Positions 1 to 7,974 of a stretch of DNA of 64,000 nucleotides are shown here, piece after piece. Position 1 is the first letter of the stretch, and each line of letters opens with the position of its first letter. A program made the position numbers and the translations under genes. Source of the stretch: Methylotuvimicrobium sp018830325 (GTDB lineage: Bacteria > Pseudomonadota > Gammaproteobacteria > Methylococcales > Methylomonadaceae); contig NZ_CP173170.1 of assembly GCF_044788715.1 (NCBI RefSeq), forward strand, positions 1,054,001 to 1,118,000, read 5' to 3'. The notes beneath the pieces were generated by a model. The model was not told where the DNA came from and did no database searches. It saw nothing but the letters and a program-made list of their open reading frames with translations.

Positions 1-487
1 TTCCGTTTTGGCCGGCAACTCTTAAAGAGGTTCTTTCGTTGACCATCAAGTTATTAAGATGGTTGTAAGTGTATCTACCGCGCAGGTTATCTACGGCAAC
101 GTTGTTCAAGATCCCAGCAATTGGAGCTTGTGTGACGTCGATGTTTTGACCAAAACCGGGAACCGGTGCTTGCAGGGCTGCTTCAAGTCTTACGCCATTG
201 AATGTTTGAACTTCGAGTTGATTAATGCCGTTGCCGTCAGAGTAGGCCGATACGGGCACCGAGAAAGGCGTGCATCCTTTTACATAAACAAGCGCTTCGG
301 TGGCTTGCATGAGGCCTTCGTAAAGAGCGAAAGCCGCTCTTTCAGTGTCTCTCATATTGGTCATATTCAACAGAGGGGCTGCAGGTCCATTGTTGTATAT
401 GGCAGGAGCACCTGGAGGGTTGGCGCTGGCCAGAGTTGAAATGCCGAGCAATACGGCTGCTGCTGTGGTGGTGATTTTAGTTTTCAT
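1..487 (-). CDS. secreted hypothetical protein (3' end beyond window)
   Basis: Reading the minus strand from an ATG at 487 gives an open frame of about 162 codons that runs off the window edge. A clear AAAGGAG ribosome binding site sits just upstream. The first 22 residues (MKTKITTTAAAVLLGISTLA...) form a Sec signal peptide with probable cleavage after Ala-Ser-Ala. The mature part begins Asn-Pro-Pro-Gly and has no CxxCH, metal or membrane motif in the visible part. It contains a single Cys (KGCTPF). I do not recognise the family. It is probably a small periplasmic or surface protein. The plus-strand frames over it lack a ribosome binding site and are shadows. Confidence 0.7.
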   Translation of the reverse strand, partial: MKTKITTTAAAVLLGISTLASANPPGAPAIYNNGPAAPLLNMTNMRDTERAAFALYEGLMQATEALVYVKGCTPFSVPVSAYSDGNGINQLEVQTFNGVRLEAALQAPVPGFGQNIDVTQAPIAGILNNVAVDNLRGRYTYNHLNNLMVNERTSLRVAGQNG

Positions 488-682
488 AAGAAACTCCTTT
501 ACTTTAAATTTAAAGTATGGTTGCCATGATTGTTATGGTAATCGCCGCATCCATGGCAAATGCGGTGATTAAAAGAGCTAAGTGCTCAATTTTATTAATT
601 TATTTTTTCTGAGATTAATTTCCGGCTGATCCAGGCTGATAATCTGTATTACGCTTGAATGCCTTCGATTTCATTGTTTACA

Positions 683-1435
683 TTACGCTAACTTTCTGCG
701 CCAGGAAGTCACCAGTCCGATCATTGCTGTGCCCATCAGCCAAATAGCGCCTGGAACAGGTACATGGCTAACTGGTGCCGAGCATGAAGTGCAACTAGTG
801 CCCATTACTTCAAAAAGATACGGCGATCCGTGTGCTCCAAGTGGATTCCAATAAGCGGCATAATACTGGCCGTCATGGCCGGCACCGTTATAAGACCATT
901 CTATAGGAAACGACAGGCTTTCATTGCTGAGAAAGAGCCAATAGGCTGTGTTTGGTTGTAAAAGCGCGGCTTCATTGGGATCTTGCGAAGGTGCGTCGAA
1001 CCAAACGTCATTGCCGCCAAAGTGTTCCAGCTGCACAAAGCTGTCGGGAATCGATAAGTCGAACAGCTTGTCTCCGGGAATGTGAGAATCCCCTCCCAAA
1101 AAGTTGTTGCTATAAACAGCTAGCGATATGCCGTCGTTTCCGGACGAATCCTTAAGAGAGACTAAGTCGCCTGAAAAGTGACCGCCGGACGCTAAAGATA
1201 GGCGGACGCTGTCTAATAAGCAGCCATTAGGGCAGTTAAAAGGATCTACCGTAAATCGGCCGGCTGCCCAATCAGGTTCGCCGCCCTCAAAAAAGGGCGC
1301 TACAAGCGATTCGCCGCCGGAATATCCAAAAGGGAAGGTGTCGTAGATAGAAACTGATGCAGAAGCGGTACCGGCAAAAAGGCCCAGTGCAACGGCAGCG
1401 CTTAATTTTTTTAACGGTGCTTTAATTTTCAACAT
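683..1435 (-). CDS. VPLPA/PEP-CTERM-type exported protein
   Basis: This 250-residue protein has an N-terminal signal peptide (about residues 1-26, ending GTASA). Its C-terminal sorting signal is of the VPLPA/PEP-CTERM kind: a short VPVPGAIWL-like motif, a hydrophobic segment, then a basic tail (SWRRKLA). In that family the tail is cut by an exosortase or rhombosortase-like enzyme in the inner membrane and the protein goes to the surface or extracellular matrix. The central part is Gly/Ser-rich and has no catalytic motif I recognise; a Cys cluster (CTSC) lies before the tail. The start is supported by AGAGG a few bases upstream. A structured leader RNA precedes it. No sorting enzyme is encoded in the window. 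Confidence 0.8.
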   Translation of the reverse strand: MLKIKAPLKKLSAAVALGLFAGTASASVSIYDTFPFGYSGGESLVAPFFEGGEPDWAAGRFTVDPFNCPNGCLLDSVRLSLASGGHFSGDLVSLKDSSGNDGISLAVYSNNFLGGDSHIPGDKLFDLSIPDSFVQLEHFGGNDVWFDAPSQDPNEAALLQPNTAYWLFLSNESLSFPIEWSYNGAGHDGQYYAAYWNPLGAHGSPYLFEVMGTSCTSCSAPVSHVPVPGAIWLMGTAMIGLVTSWRRKLA

Positions 1436-1456
1436 AATTACCTCTAATATGTTTGA

Positions 1457-1553
1457 AATTAAGTGCGGCCAGACTATCTGATGGAAAATGGAGAGTATCA
1501 GACTCTTGGCTTTCCGCCCCCGCCTCGCGACGGGTAAGGCTTTTAACTTAATC
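1457..1553 (-). promoter_or_regulatory. candidate c-di-GMP-I (GEMM-like) riboswitch
   Basis: Between the VPLPA-CTERM gene and its upstream region the minus-strand RNA can fold as follows. An 8-bp closing helix forms between 1546-1553 and 1457-1464. A 6-bp helix capped by a GCGA (GNRA) tetraloop lies at 1519-1534. It is followed immediately by GGCGGAAAGCCAAGAGUCU, which resembles the conserved GACGCAAAGCC strand of the GEMM-I aptamer that follows its GNRA hairpin. A second hairpin follows (AGAGU/ACUCU, 1494-1506). The layout and the GNRA-then-GCAAAGCC-like strand are seen directly. Ligand identity is inference, because two or more consensus bases differ. It ends about 20 nt before the start codon. 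Confidence 0.45.
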
Positions 1554-2524
1554 GAGCTAAAAAATCCCTAGTGATTCAAGTTGTCTGGCTCGAGCAATTA
1601 AATGTGAGTATCGCCGAACCGTCCATAATCCAGGCATTATCCCAAATGCCTCATAAATTATTCGTTAGTTTCGTTAAAAAGCGCTTAAGGTAGAAAGTAT
1701 TTCATACGTTAAATGCGCTTTGGCTTGCCATATAGTAGGTGCTTGTAATTGACAAGGTATTTTTTTGTTTTCGCATAAAACACGTGCATAGAGCGTGCCA
1801 TCAGTCGATTTTGTTCTTTCAAGGCATTGAATTGTCAATTAAATAAAATGCATTTTGTGACGGAAGGCGCGTTTATTTTGGAAGCTTCATTTCGTGATGT
1901 AAAAATTATTGACAGTTTTATGTCTTAACAAAAGCTTAAAACGATTAAATCCGCCAAACGCCAAGAAAAGAAAATATGCATTGTTAATGAGAAGTATCAG
2001 CGTTTGTAGGGAAAAATTTGTAAGCAACTGAAAGACAAGGAAAGTATGGGGCGTCATTACAGGCTGTTTTATTCTTTGGGGCGCTTAGGCTTGCCGAAGG
2101 GCTGGGGGAAAAGGATGATGTAAAAAATTTTGACGAATGATGCAATAAATTGATCCAACTTAAAAACTGGATCTTATTTTGCTTGTAAAAGAATAAAGAC
2201 GGATGTTAGTCGGTTTGTTTTTTTGCCTATCCGTTAATAAATTAATGTACGGAAAAACAGATACATATGAATGGCGGGGTATTTTTGGGAGTCTTGAAAG
2301 GCTAAATGATTTGCTTTGAGGTAAGTGTTAAATATTCTGACATAAGGCCGTATAAGAGAGGCTTATCTCGATACGGATAAAAGATTTTGACTCGTAAGGG
2401 CTTGGTTATTTCATAGTATTGAAATAGGTTATCATTGGCCTTGGGGCTTATCTTTTATTAACCTCAGCTTTAATTGCACCCATGGTTTATAATCTGCCCG
2501 AATCTATATAGCCAGGACTGTTCA
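1554..2524. other. intergenic region, AT-rich, no gene supported
   Basis: About 970 bases between the divergent surface-protein gene and gspE. I see no open frame with a ribosome binding site. The region is AT-rich and probably holds promoters for both directions. A small hairpin (GATCCA/TGGATC, near 2151-2172) followed by TTATTTTG could be a weak terminator, with nothing convincing upstream of it. Confidence 0.4.
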
Positions 2525-4237
2525 ATGGATTACTCAATTGCCAAGTACGCGCCTGAATACCATCCCTTTCTTAGTTATCTACAGCACCAAGATAAATTGA
2601 CCGATGCCGAGCTAAAAAAGGTCGATCGGGTCATGCAGTCGACGGTGGCCGAAACCTTGCCGCATTTATTGATTAAGCTCGGTATTTGTTCGGAAAGCGA
2701 TATCGCGGAAGCTTTTGTTGTAACGCATGACGTAGAAAAAGTCGGGGTCGAGGATTACCCGCTTGAAACGCCTCTGCCCAATCATGTGTCCCTGCGATTT
2801 CTGAAACAATTTCATGTAATCGGTTTGCGCAATACCGATGATGCAATTCATGTTGCGGTAATGGATCCGGAAAATCGCTTTGTGTTGGATGCGTTGCAAC
2901 TGGCTACCGCTAAGCCGATTATTGCGAAAGTCGGAGTGATGTCGGAAATCGATGCCGCGCTCGAACTGCAATACGGCGAAGGTAAATCGCAAATGGATAA
3001 GCTATTTGCCAATCTCGAGACAGACGAGATCGGCGAAGAGGATCTGGAACACCTTAAAGATATGGCGAGTGAAGCGCCGGTGATCAAAATGGTTAATCTG
3101 ATCATGCAGCGCGCGATTGAGAGCCGAGCTTCTGATATCCATATCGAGCCGTTCGAACAGCGCTTGAAAGTCCGCTTACGCGTCGACGGCGTGCTGCAAA
3201 ATATCGATGCGCCGCCGGTAACATCGACCGCGGCCGTGCTTTCGCGCATAAAAATCATGGCCAAGCTCAATATCGCCGAGCGCCGATTGCCGCAAGACGG
3301 CCGAATCAAGCTGCAAATGCTGGGCAAGGAATTGGATTTGCGGGTCTCGACGATTCCCACCTTATATGGCGAAAGTGTCGTAATGCGCCTATTGGATAAA
3401 GAGGCGACGGTATTGGATTTTAAAGCCCTCGGGTTTGCGGGTAGGCAATACGAAAAATTTATCGAAGTATTGAGTCAACCGCACGGCATTATTCTGATTA
3501 CCGGGCCGACCGGCAGCGGTAAATCAACTACCTTATATACAGCGCTTAAACAACTGAACACGGCCGAGCGTAAAATCATCACCGTCGAGGATCCGATCGA
3601 ATATCAATTGGAAGGCATCAATCAAATTCAAGCCAAGCCGCAGATAGGATTGAATTTTGCCGCGGCGCTACGGTCCATCGTCAGACAAGACCCCGATGTA
3701 ATCATGATCGGCGAAATGCGCGATATCGAAACCGCACGAATAGCCGTGCAATCGGCGTTGACCGGACATTTGGTATTGTCCACTCTGCATACCAACGATG
3801 CGGCAGGCGGTGTGACGCGTTTATTGGATATGGGCTTGGAAGAATACCTGCTGAGCTCGACGGTCAACGGAATTTTAGCGCAACGCTTGGTCAGAAAACT
3901 TTGTCCTCATTGTAAAACCGCTTATTCGGTCGATTCCGCATTGGCCGAAGAATTGAAGTTGAGACATTTTCAACCGGACGGCGATTTGGTCCTCTATAAA
4001 GCAACCGGCTGTCAGGCCTGCAACGGCCTAGGATATAAAGGGCGGATGTCGATCATCGAATTTTTGGTGATGACCGATCCCATTCGTCGATTGATCATGG
4101 CGCATGCGGAAGCCGGGGAAATTCACCGGTTGGCAATTGGCGAGGGAATGCTTACCATGTATGAAGACGGGTTGGTTAAAGCCTTGCAGGGCTTGACCAC
4201 TCTGGAAGAAATTTTACGCGTGACGACGGAATCCTGA
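2525..4237 (+). CDS. gspE: type II secretion ATPase GspE (XpsE-type)
   Basis: Cytoplasmic hexameric ATPase that powers the type II secretion machine, docking on GspL and GspF. The 570-residue protein has an N1E/N2E-like N-terminal region (MshEN-type, roughly residues 1-150), then the ATPase core. Walker A is GPTGSGKST near residue 330. The Asp box and Walker B region (IMIGEMRD) is near 395, and a His box lies in STLHTNDAAG. A tetra-Cys zinc module follows (CPHC near 460, CQAC near 496). I chose the ATG at 2525, preceded by AGGA, over an in-frame start 51 bases upstream, because family N-termini begin about here. It shares one base with gspF (TGATG). Confidence 0.95.
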   Translation: MDYSIAKYAPEYHPFLSYLQHQDKLTDAELKKVDRVMQSTVAETLPHLLIKLGICSESDIAEAFVVTHDVEKVGVEDYPLETPLPNHVSLRFLKQFHVIGLRNTDDAIHVAVMDPENRFVLDALQLATAKPIIAKVGVMSEIDAALELQYGEGKSQMDKLFANLETDEIGEEDLEHLKDMASEAPVIKMVNLIMQRAIESRASDIHIEPFEQRLKVRLRVDGVLQNIDAPPVTSTAAVLSRIKIMAKLNIAERRLPQDGRIKLQMLGKELDLRVSTIPTLYGESVVMRLLDKEATVLDFKALGFAGRQYEKFIEVLSQPHGIILITGPTGSGKSTTLYTALKQLNTAERKIITVEDPIEYQLEGINQIQAKPQIGLNFAAALRSIVRQDPDVIMIGEMRDIETARIAVQSALTGHLVLSTLHTNDAAGGVTRLLDMGLEEYLLSSTVNGILAQRLVRKLCPHCKTAYSVDSALAEELKLRHFQPDGDLVLYKATGCQACNGLGYKGRMSIIEFLVMTDPIRRLIMAHAEAGEIHRLAIGEGMLTMYEDGLVKALQGLTTLEEILRVTTES

Positions 4238-5454
4238 TGGCACTCTATGCGTATAAAGCCGTAAACAATAACGGCGAAGTTGAAGAAGGTTTGCGTGAAG
4301 TCCCCGACGAAGGGGTTTTGATCGCCGAATTGCAAACGGAAGGTTTTATCCCGCTTCACGTTTCTTTATCGAAAGGCAGAACATTTCTCGGGTTAAGACT
4401 GGGGGCTAAACAGCTTAGGCTGTCGCAAAAAGAGGTATTGATGTTGACCGGCGAGTTGGCCACCTTGCTGGATTCGGGACTACCTCTCGACAAATCGCTT
4501 TCGGTGTTAATCGATTTGACCGAGGAAAATGAAAAACTGAGCAAATTGCTCGCGCGCGTATTGGAAAAAGTCAAAGGCGGGACGTCTCTTGCCGATGCCT
4601 TGCAGAGTCAAGCCGGCGTGTTCTCCAAATTTTATCTGAATATGATACGAGCCGGAGAAGCGGGCGGTAATCTGGGCGGCGTCTTGGTGCGCTTGGCTGA
4701 CTATCTCGAGCGTTCGCGGGAGCTTAGGGATACGGTGAGCACCGCACTGATATACCCGATCATTTTAATGGTCATGTCGTTTGCGTCGTTGTTTGTGATG
4801 CTAACTTTTGTCGTGCCTCAATTTACCGAGATGTTCGAAAGCGCCGGCCAGGCATTGCCGGTGCCGACTCAGATTGTCGTGGGCTTGGCCAATTGGCTAC
4901 AAAACTACTGGTGGTTATTGTTGGCGATAATAGTATCGGCCTATATTTATATGAATCATCAACTTGCCGAGCCTGCGTCTCGAAAAGGGTGGGATGCCCG
5001 GTTTCTAAAAATGCCGTTGGTGGGCAACATTTTGCTCGCGATGGAAACCGCCAACATTACCCGTACGCTCGGCACGCTGTTAGGAAACGGCGTATCGATC
5101 ATCAGCGCGTTGACGATCGTCCGCGAGACCGTGTCGAACTTAACGCTGGTAGACGCGGTCAGAGATGCCGAAGAGCAGCTCAAACAAGGTCGTCATATGT
5201 CCGATGCTTTACTCGACAAGGGCGTTTTACCTAAAATGGCGATGCAAATGATCCGGATGGGGGAAGAAACCGGTCGTTTGGAAGAGATGCTGTTGCGTGT
5301 CGCGACGATTTACGACAAGCAGCTCAAAGTATCGATACAGCGTATGTTGGCGCTATTGGAGCCGGTGTTGATCATAACCTTAGGGCTCATGATTGCCGGT
5401 ATCATTATTTCAATCTTGTTGGCAATTTTGAGTGTAAACGATTTGGCCTTTTAG
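4237..5454 (+). CDS. gspF: type II secretion inner-membrane platform protein GspF
   Basis: A 405-residue polytopic platform protein that binds GspE and drives pseudopilus assembly. Two GspF domains are visible (about residues 70-195 and 275-395), with membrane segments near 170-190, 220-240 and 375-400. The N-terminal MALYAYKAVNNNGEVEEG is typical of the family, as are the internal repeats AGEAGGNL and MGEETGRLEEML. It is the second gene of the operon, overlaps gspE by one base, and is followed by gspG after 9 bases. Confidence 0.95.
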   Translation: MALYAYKAVNNNGEVEEGLREVPDEGVLIAELQTEGFIPLHVSLSKGRTFLGLRLGAKQLRLSQKEVLMLTGELATLLDSGLPLDKSLSVLIDLTEENEKLSKLLARVLEKVKGGTSLADALQSQAGVFSKFYLNMIRAGEAGGNLGGVLVRLADYLERSRELRDTVSTALIYPIILMVMSFASLFVMLTFVVPQFTEMFESAGQALPVPTQIVVGLANWLQNYWWLLLAIIVSAYIYMNHQLAEPASRKGWDARFLKMPLVGNILLAMETANITRTLGTLLGNGVSIISALTIVRETVSNLTLVDAVRDAEEQLKQGRHMSDALLDKGVLPKMAMQMIRMGEETGRLEEMLLRVATIYDKQLKVSIQRMLALLEPVLIITLGLMIAGIIISILLAILSVNDLAF

Positions 5455-5463
5455 GAAAAAAAC

Positions 5464-6102
5464 ATGAAACGATTGGGAATAAAACAATTGGGAATAAAAC
5501 GACTAAGGAATATGCACAAAATAACTTCTACAAGTAGTAGGCTTTGCGGCGGTTTGGTGGCTCGCTTGACAGGACGCCGTGAATCCGTCCATGGAGGCTT
5601 GACGGCGGCTATCCCTGCCGCCGACACCTGTCAATCGAGCCACCAAACCCCTCCAGCAGTTGTCAGAGTTATTTCATGCTCATTCCGAAGAATTAAAAAC
5701 AGCGGTTTTACCTTGCTCGAATTACTCGTGGTATTAGGCATTATTGCGATGTTGGCCGGTGTTGTCGGTCCGCAGGTCATGAAGCATATGGGGGCGTCGA
5801 AAACCAAGACCGCCATCGTTCAAATCGCTGATCTTTCAGCCGCGCTCGATATGTATAAGCTCGATGTCGGGCGTTATCCGACCACCGAACACGGTTTGCA
5901 GGTGCTGATCGAAAAACCTAATGACGTGGACCGTTGGAACGGTCCGTATTTACGGAAAAACCGGATTCCTTTGGATCCTTGGCAACAACCTTATTTTTAT
6001 AAATCGCCTGGCGAGCATGGCAAATTCGATTTGTATACGTTCGGTGCCGATCAAAAAGAAGGGGGCGAAGGCGAGGATCAAGATATTGTCAGTTGGCAAT
6101 AA
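5464..6102 (+). CDS. gspG: major pseudopilin GspG with repeat-derived N-terminal extension
   Basis: Major pseudopilin of the type II secretion system. The mature part starts at SGFTLLELLVVLGII, with the Gly/Phe cleavage site and Glu+5. The globular part shows the usual GRYPTTEHGLQVL, RWNGPYL, DPWQQPY and the calcium-loop-like GEHGKFDLYTFGADQ. The whole frame is 212 residues, against about 140-150 for the family. The excess is a leader of about 74 residues, most of it encoded by an in-frame copy of the ~180-bp palindromic repeat (about 5504-5681). Removing the repeat would leave a short basic leader of the expected kind (MKRLGIK...RRIKNSGFTL). There is no ATG, GTG or TTG start after the repeat in this frame. 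So either the long leader is made and processed, or initiation is non-canonical. Confidence 0.9.
   Translation: MKRLGIKQLGIKRLRNMHKITSTSSRLCGGLVARLTGRRESVHGGLTAAIPAADTCQSSHQTPPAVVRVISCSFRRIKNSGFTLLELLVVLGIIAMLAGVVGPQVMKHMGASKTKTAIVQIADLSAALDMYKLDVGRYPTTEHGLQVLIEKPNDVDRWNGPYLRKNRIPLDPWQQPYFYKSPGEHGKFDLYTFGADQKEGGEGEDQDIVSWQ
5504..5681. repeat. family-1 palindromic element, copy A (inside gspG)
   Basis: Begins TAAGGAATATGCACAAAATA and ends AGAGTTATTTCATGCTC. The interior is a large palindrome: GGTTTGGTGGCTCG-CTTGACAGG pairs with the later CCTGTCAATCGAGCCACC-like arm, with ACGGCGGC/GCCGCCG in the centre. The same ends and core recur at 6601-6781, and the core recurs at 28861, 33234 and 44500. 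This copy is translated in frame as part of the gspG leader. Confidence 0.85.
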
Positions 6103-6111
6103 CGTTGCCCG

Positions 6112-6603
6112 GTGAGTATTTATTCGAGGTTGCCGGCGTCCTTTACAAAGATAGGATCGTACCCAGCGAATCGCGGGTTCACGATGATCGAACTGGCCGT
6201 AGTGCTGTTTATCATGGTGCTGGCCTTTGGCGCGGTTGGGATATCGATTTCATCCGGCAACGATGCCACGACGATTAAAACGGCGGCGCGAGATATGATT
6301 TCGGCCCTGCGTTATGCGAGAGGGCAAGCCTTGATGCTCGGCGAAGAGACGACCGTGACGATCGATTTCGGCGACAACACCTATTATATAAGTACTCGCG
6401 ATAAGGTTTACCAGATTCCGCAAAATATCCAAGTCAGGCTTGTGACGGCGGAAAGCGAGTACAGCCAGGACGGTCGAGCCAGTGTCCGTTTCTTCGGCGA
6501 TGGTTCTTCAACCGGCGGACGGCTGACGATGGAATTGGAGCAATGGGTGTGGCGCATCGAAATCAATTGGTTAACCGGATTGATCGATCTGACCGATGCC
6601 TAA
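6112..6603 (+). CDS. gspH: minor pseudopilin GspH
   Basis: Minor pseudopilin of the type II machine, 163 residues, starting at GTG 6112. The leader ends at NRGFTMIELAVVLFIMVLAFG, with the prepilin-peptidase site Gly/Phe and Glu+5. The body contains the usual RYARGQALML helix and a C-terminal GRLTMELEQWVWRIEINWLTGLIDL. No ATG upstream of the prepilin motif is available, so GTG is the likely start; the ribosome binding site is weak. The TAA stop at 6601-6603 is the first three bases of a repeat copy that fills the gap to gspI. Confidence 0.9.
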   Translation: MSIYSRLPASFTKIGSYPANRGFTMIELAVVLFIMVLAFGAVGISISSGNDATTIKTAARDMISALRYARGQALMLGEETTVTIDFGDNTYYISTRDKVYQIPQNIQVRLVTAESEYSQDGRASVRFFGDGSSTGGRLTMELEQWVWRIEINWLTGLIDLTDA

Positions 6604-6781
6604 GGAATATGCACAAAATAACTTTCCGAAACAGTAAGCTTTGTGGAGATTCTGCAGCAATTCCCAATTTTGAGATCAAAAAGGGTGTGGGGTATGCTTG
6701 GTGGCATCTCCCTGCCGCCGACACCTGCCAATCGAGCCGCCGAACCCCCTTCCGACATTTGATGAAGTTATTTCATGCTCG
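6601..6781. repeat. family-1 palindromic element, copy B (gspH-gspI junction)
   Basis: Starts TAAGGAATATGCACAAAATA and ends GAAGTTATTTCATGCTC, matching the ends of the copy in gspG. Its left arm has been replaced by part of another repeat (GCAGCAATTCCCAATTTTGA to GGGTGTGGGGTAT, about 6654-6697) that is found whole at 32709-32796. Its first TAA is the gspH stop, and the ATG in its right end (6775) is the gspI start. The element therefore forms the gene junction. Confidence 0.85.
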
Positions 6782-7191
6782 TTTCTAAGCAGCAAGGTTT
6801 CTCATTGATGGAAATACTTGTGGCCTTTGCAATTATGGCGATGGCCTTAGGTGTTTTGCTTCGGATTTTCTCGGGCGGTATCAATACCGCAATTGTTGCC
6901 GACGATTATTCGTCGGCCGTGCAAATCGCGGAATCTTTAATGGCGCGAGCGGGCGTGGAAACGCCGCTGCAAGCCGGTCAATTTTCAGGTACGGAATTCG
7001 ACCGTTATGAATGGCTAGTTATCATCCGTCCGGCCGATTTTCAACTGCAACCTTCCGGTAATCAAAACGAATTGCCGCTATTGTATCGCATCGATGTTAG
7101 GGTTAGTTGGTCAGAAGAAGGTGCCGAACCGCGCGTTTTTGAATTAAAAACGCTACGTTTAGGACAGGCGGAAGCCGCAAGCAGTCGATAG
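6775..7191 (+). CDS. gspI: minor pseudopilin GspI
   Basis: Minor pseudopilin, 138 residues. A very short leader (MLVSKQQG) precedes FSLMEILVAFAIMAMALGVLL, with Glu+5 of the mature form present. A T2SS I-type body follows (SLMARAGVETPLQAGQFSG, FELKTLRLG). In the family, GspI nucleates the GspI-J-K tip. The start codon lies inside the right end of a palindromic repeat, so the leader's first two or three residues are repeat-derived. There is no strong ribosome binding site; translation may depend on the repeat sequence (GAAGTTA upstream). Confidence 0.9.
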   Translation: MLVSKQQGFSLMEILVAFAIMAMALGVLLRIFSGGINTAIVADDYSSAVQIAESLMARAGVETPLQAGQFSGTEFDRYEWLVIIRPADFQLQPSGNQNELPLLYRIDVRVSWSEEGAEPRVFELKTLRLGQAEAASSR

Positions 7192-7197
7192 CCGCCC

Positions 7198-7974
7198 ATG
7201 TCTAAAACTCATTGCACATCGAAAAGCACTCATCACGAAGGTCGTGACAGCCAAGATGCTGTTACAATTCCAGCAGGGACTTTTTCACCGTTCCCTCGGG
7301 CCACGCTAACGGTTTCGAAGAATCAAGCCGGTTTTACTCTAATAGAAATTATGTTGGCCATGACCTTATTGAGCGTCATGATGGTCTTGCTATTCGGTAC
7401 GCTCAGAATCAGCGCGCAAAGCTGGGAGGCGGGCGAGGGTAAAGTGGCTCAGAGCGGCGAAGCCGCGTTGGTCTATCAATTTTTTCGCAGGCATTTGGGC
7501 GTCACGCAACCGTTGTGGCAAGACTTTAACCCCGATCAAGAACGAGCCTTTTCGTTTGTCGGCAGAGCCGATGCCCTTCAGTTCGTATCGCCGCTTCCGG
7601 CCAGTGCAGCTCGCCCCGGCTTGCAGATGTTTAGCGTGTATTTACGGCAAATGGGCGGCGGTAAGTGGTTGACTGTTTCGGTTCAACCCTTCTTTCCGGA
7701 AGCGGAGGAGCAAGCGGCGCAGGATGAAGGTGTCGTAATTCTTAAGCATGTGAACTCTTTCCAGGTCAGTTATTTCGGGATGGACCCGGTTTCCGGAACG
7801 AACGGGTGGCAGGATGAGTGGGTGGATAGAGAAGCGTTACCGCGTTTGGTCAGAATTAGGATTGTCCGCGACAACGAATTATATTGGCCGGACATGTTTA
7901 TCGCCTTAAAAGCCGCGGCGGATACCGCCGTCGGTCCCGAATTTTCGGACGTCATTGACCAGGGGTTCGATTAA
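7198..7974 (+). CDS. gspJ: minor pseudopilin GspJ, long leader
   Basis: Minor pseudopilin of the tip complex, 258 residues. The prepilin motif QAGFTLIEIMLAMTLLSVMMVLLFG lies unusually deep, about 46 residues from the ATG at 7198. Upstream residues (His/Thr/Ser-rich) look unlike a normal basic leader of 6-10 residues and may be inserted DNA. No closer in-frame ATG, GTG or TTG is visible. The body has the family pattern (GEAALVYQFFRRHLG..., LPRLVRIRIV). It starts 6 bases after gspI and overlaps gspK by one base (TAATG). Confidence 0.88.
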   Translation: MSKTHCTSKSTHHEGRDSQDAVTIPAGTFSPFPRATLTVSKNQAGFTLIEIMLAMTLLSVMMVLLFGTLRISAQSWEAGEGKVAQSGEAALVYQFFRRHLGVTQPLWQDFNPDQERAFSFVGRADALQFVSPLPASAARPGLQMFSVYLRQMGGGKWLTVSVQPFFPEAEEQAAQDEGVVILKHVNSFQVSYFGMDPVSGTNGWQDEWVDREALPRLVRIRIVRDNELYWPDMFIALKAAADTAVGPEFSDVIDQGFD

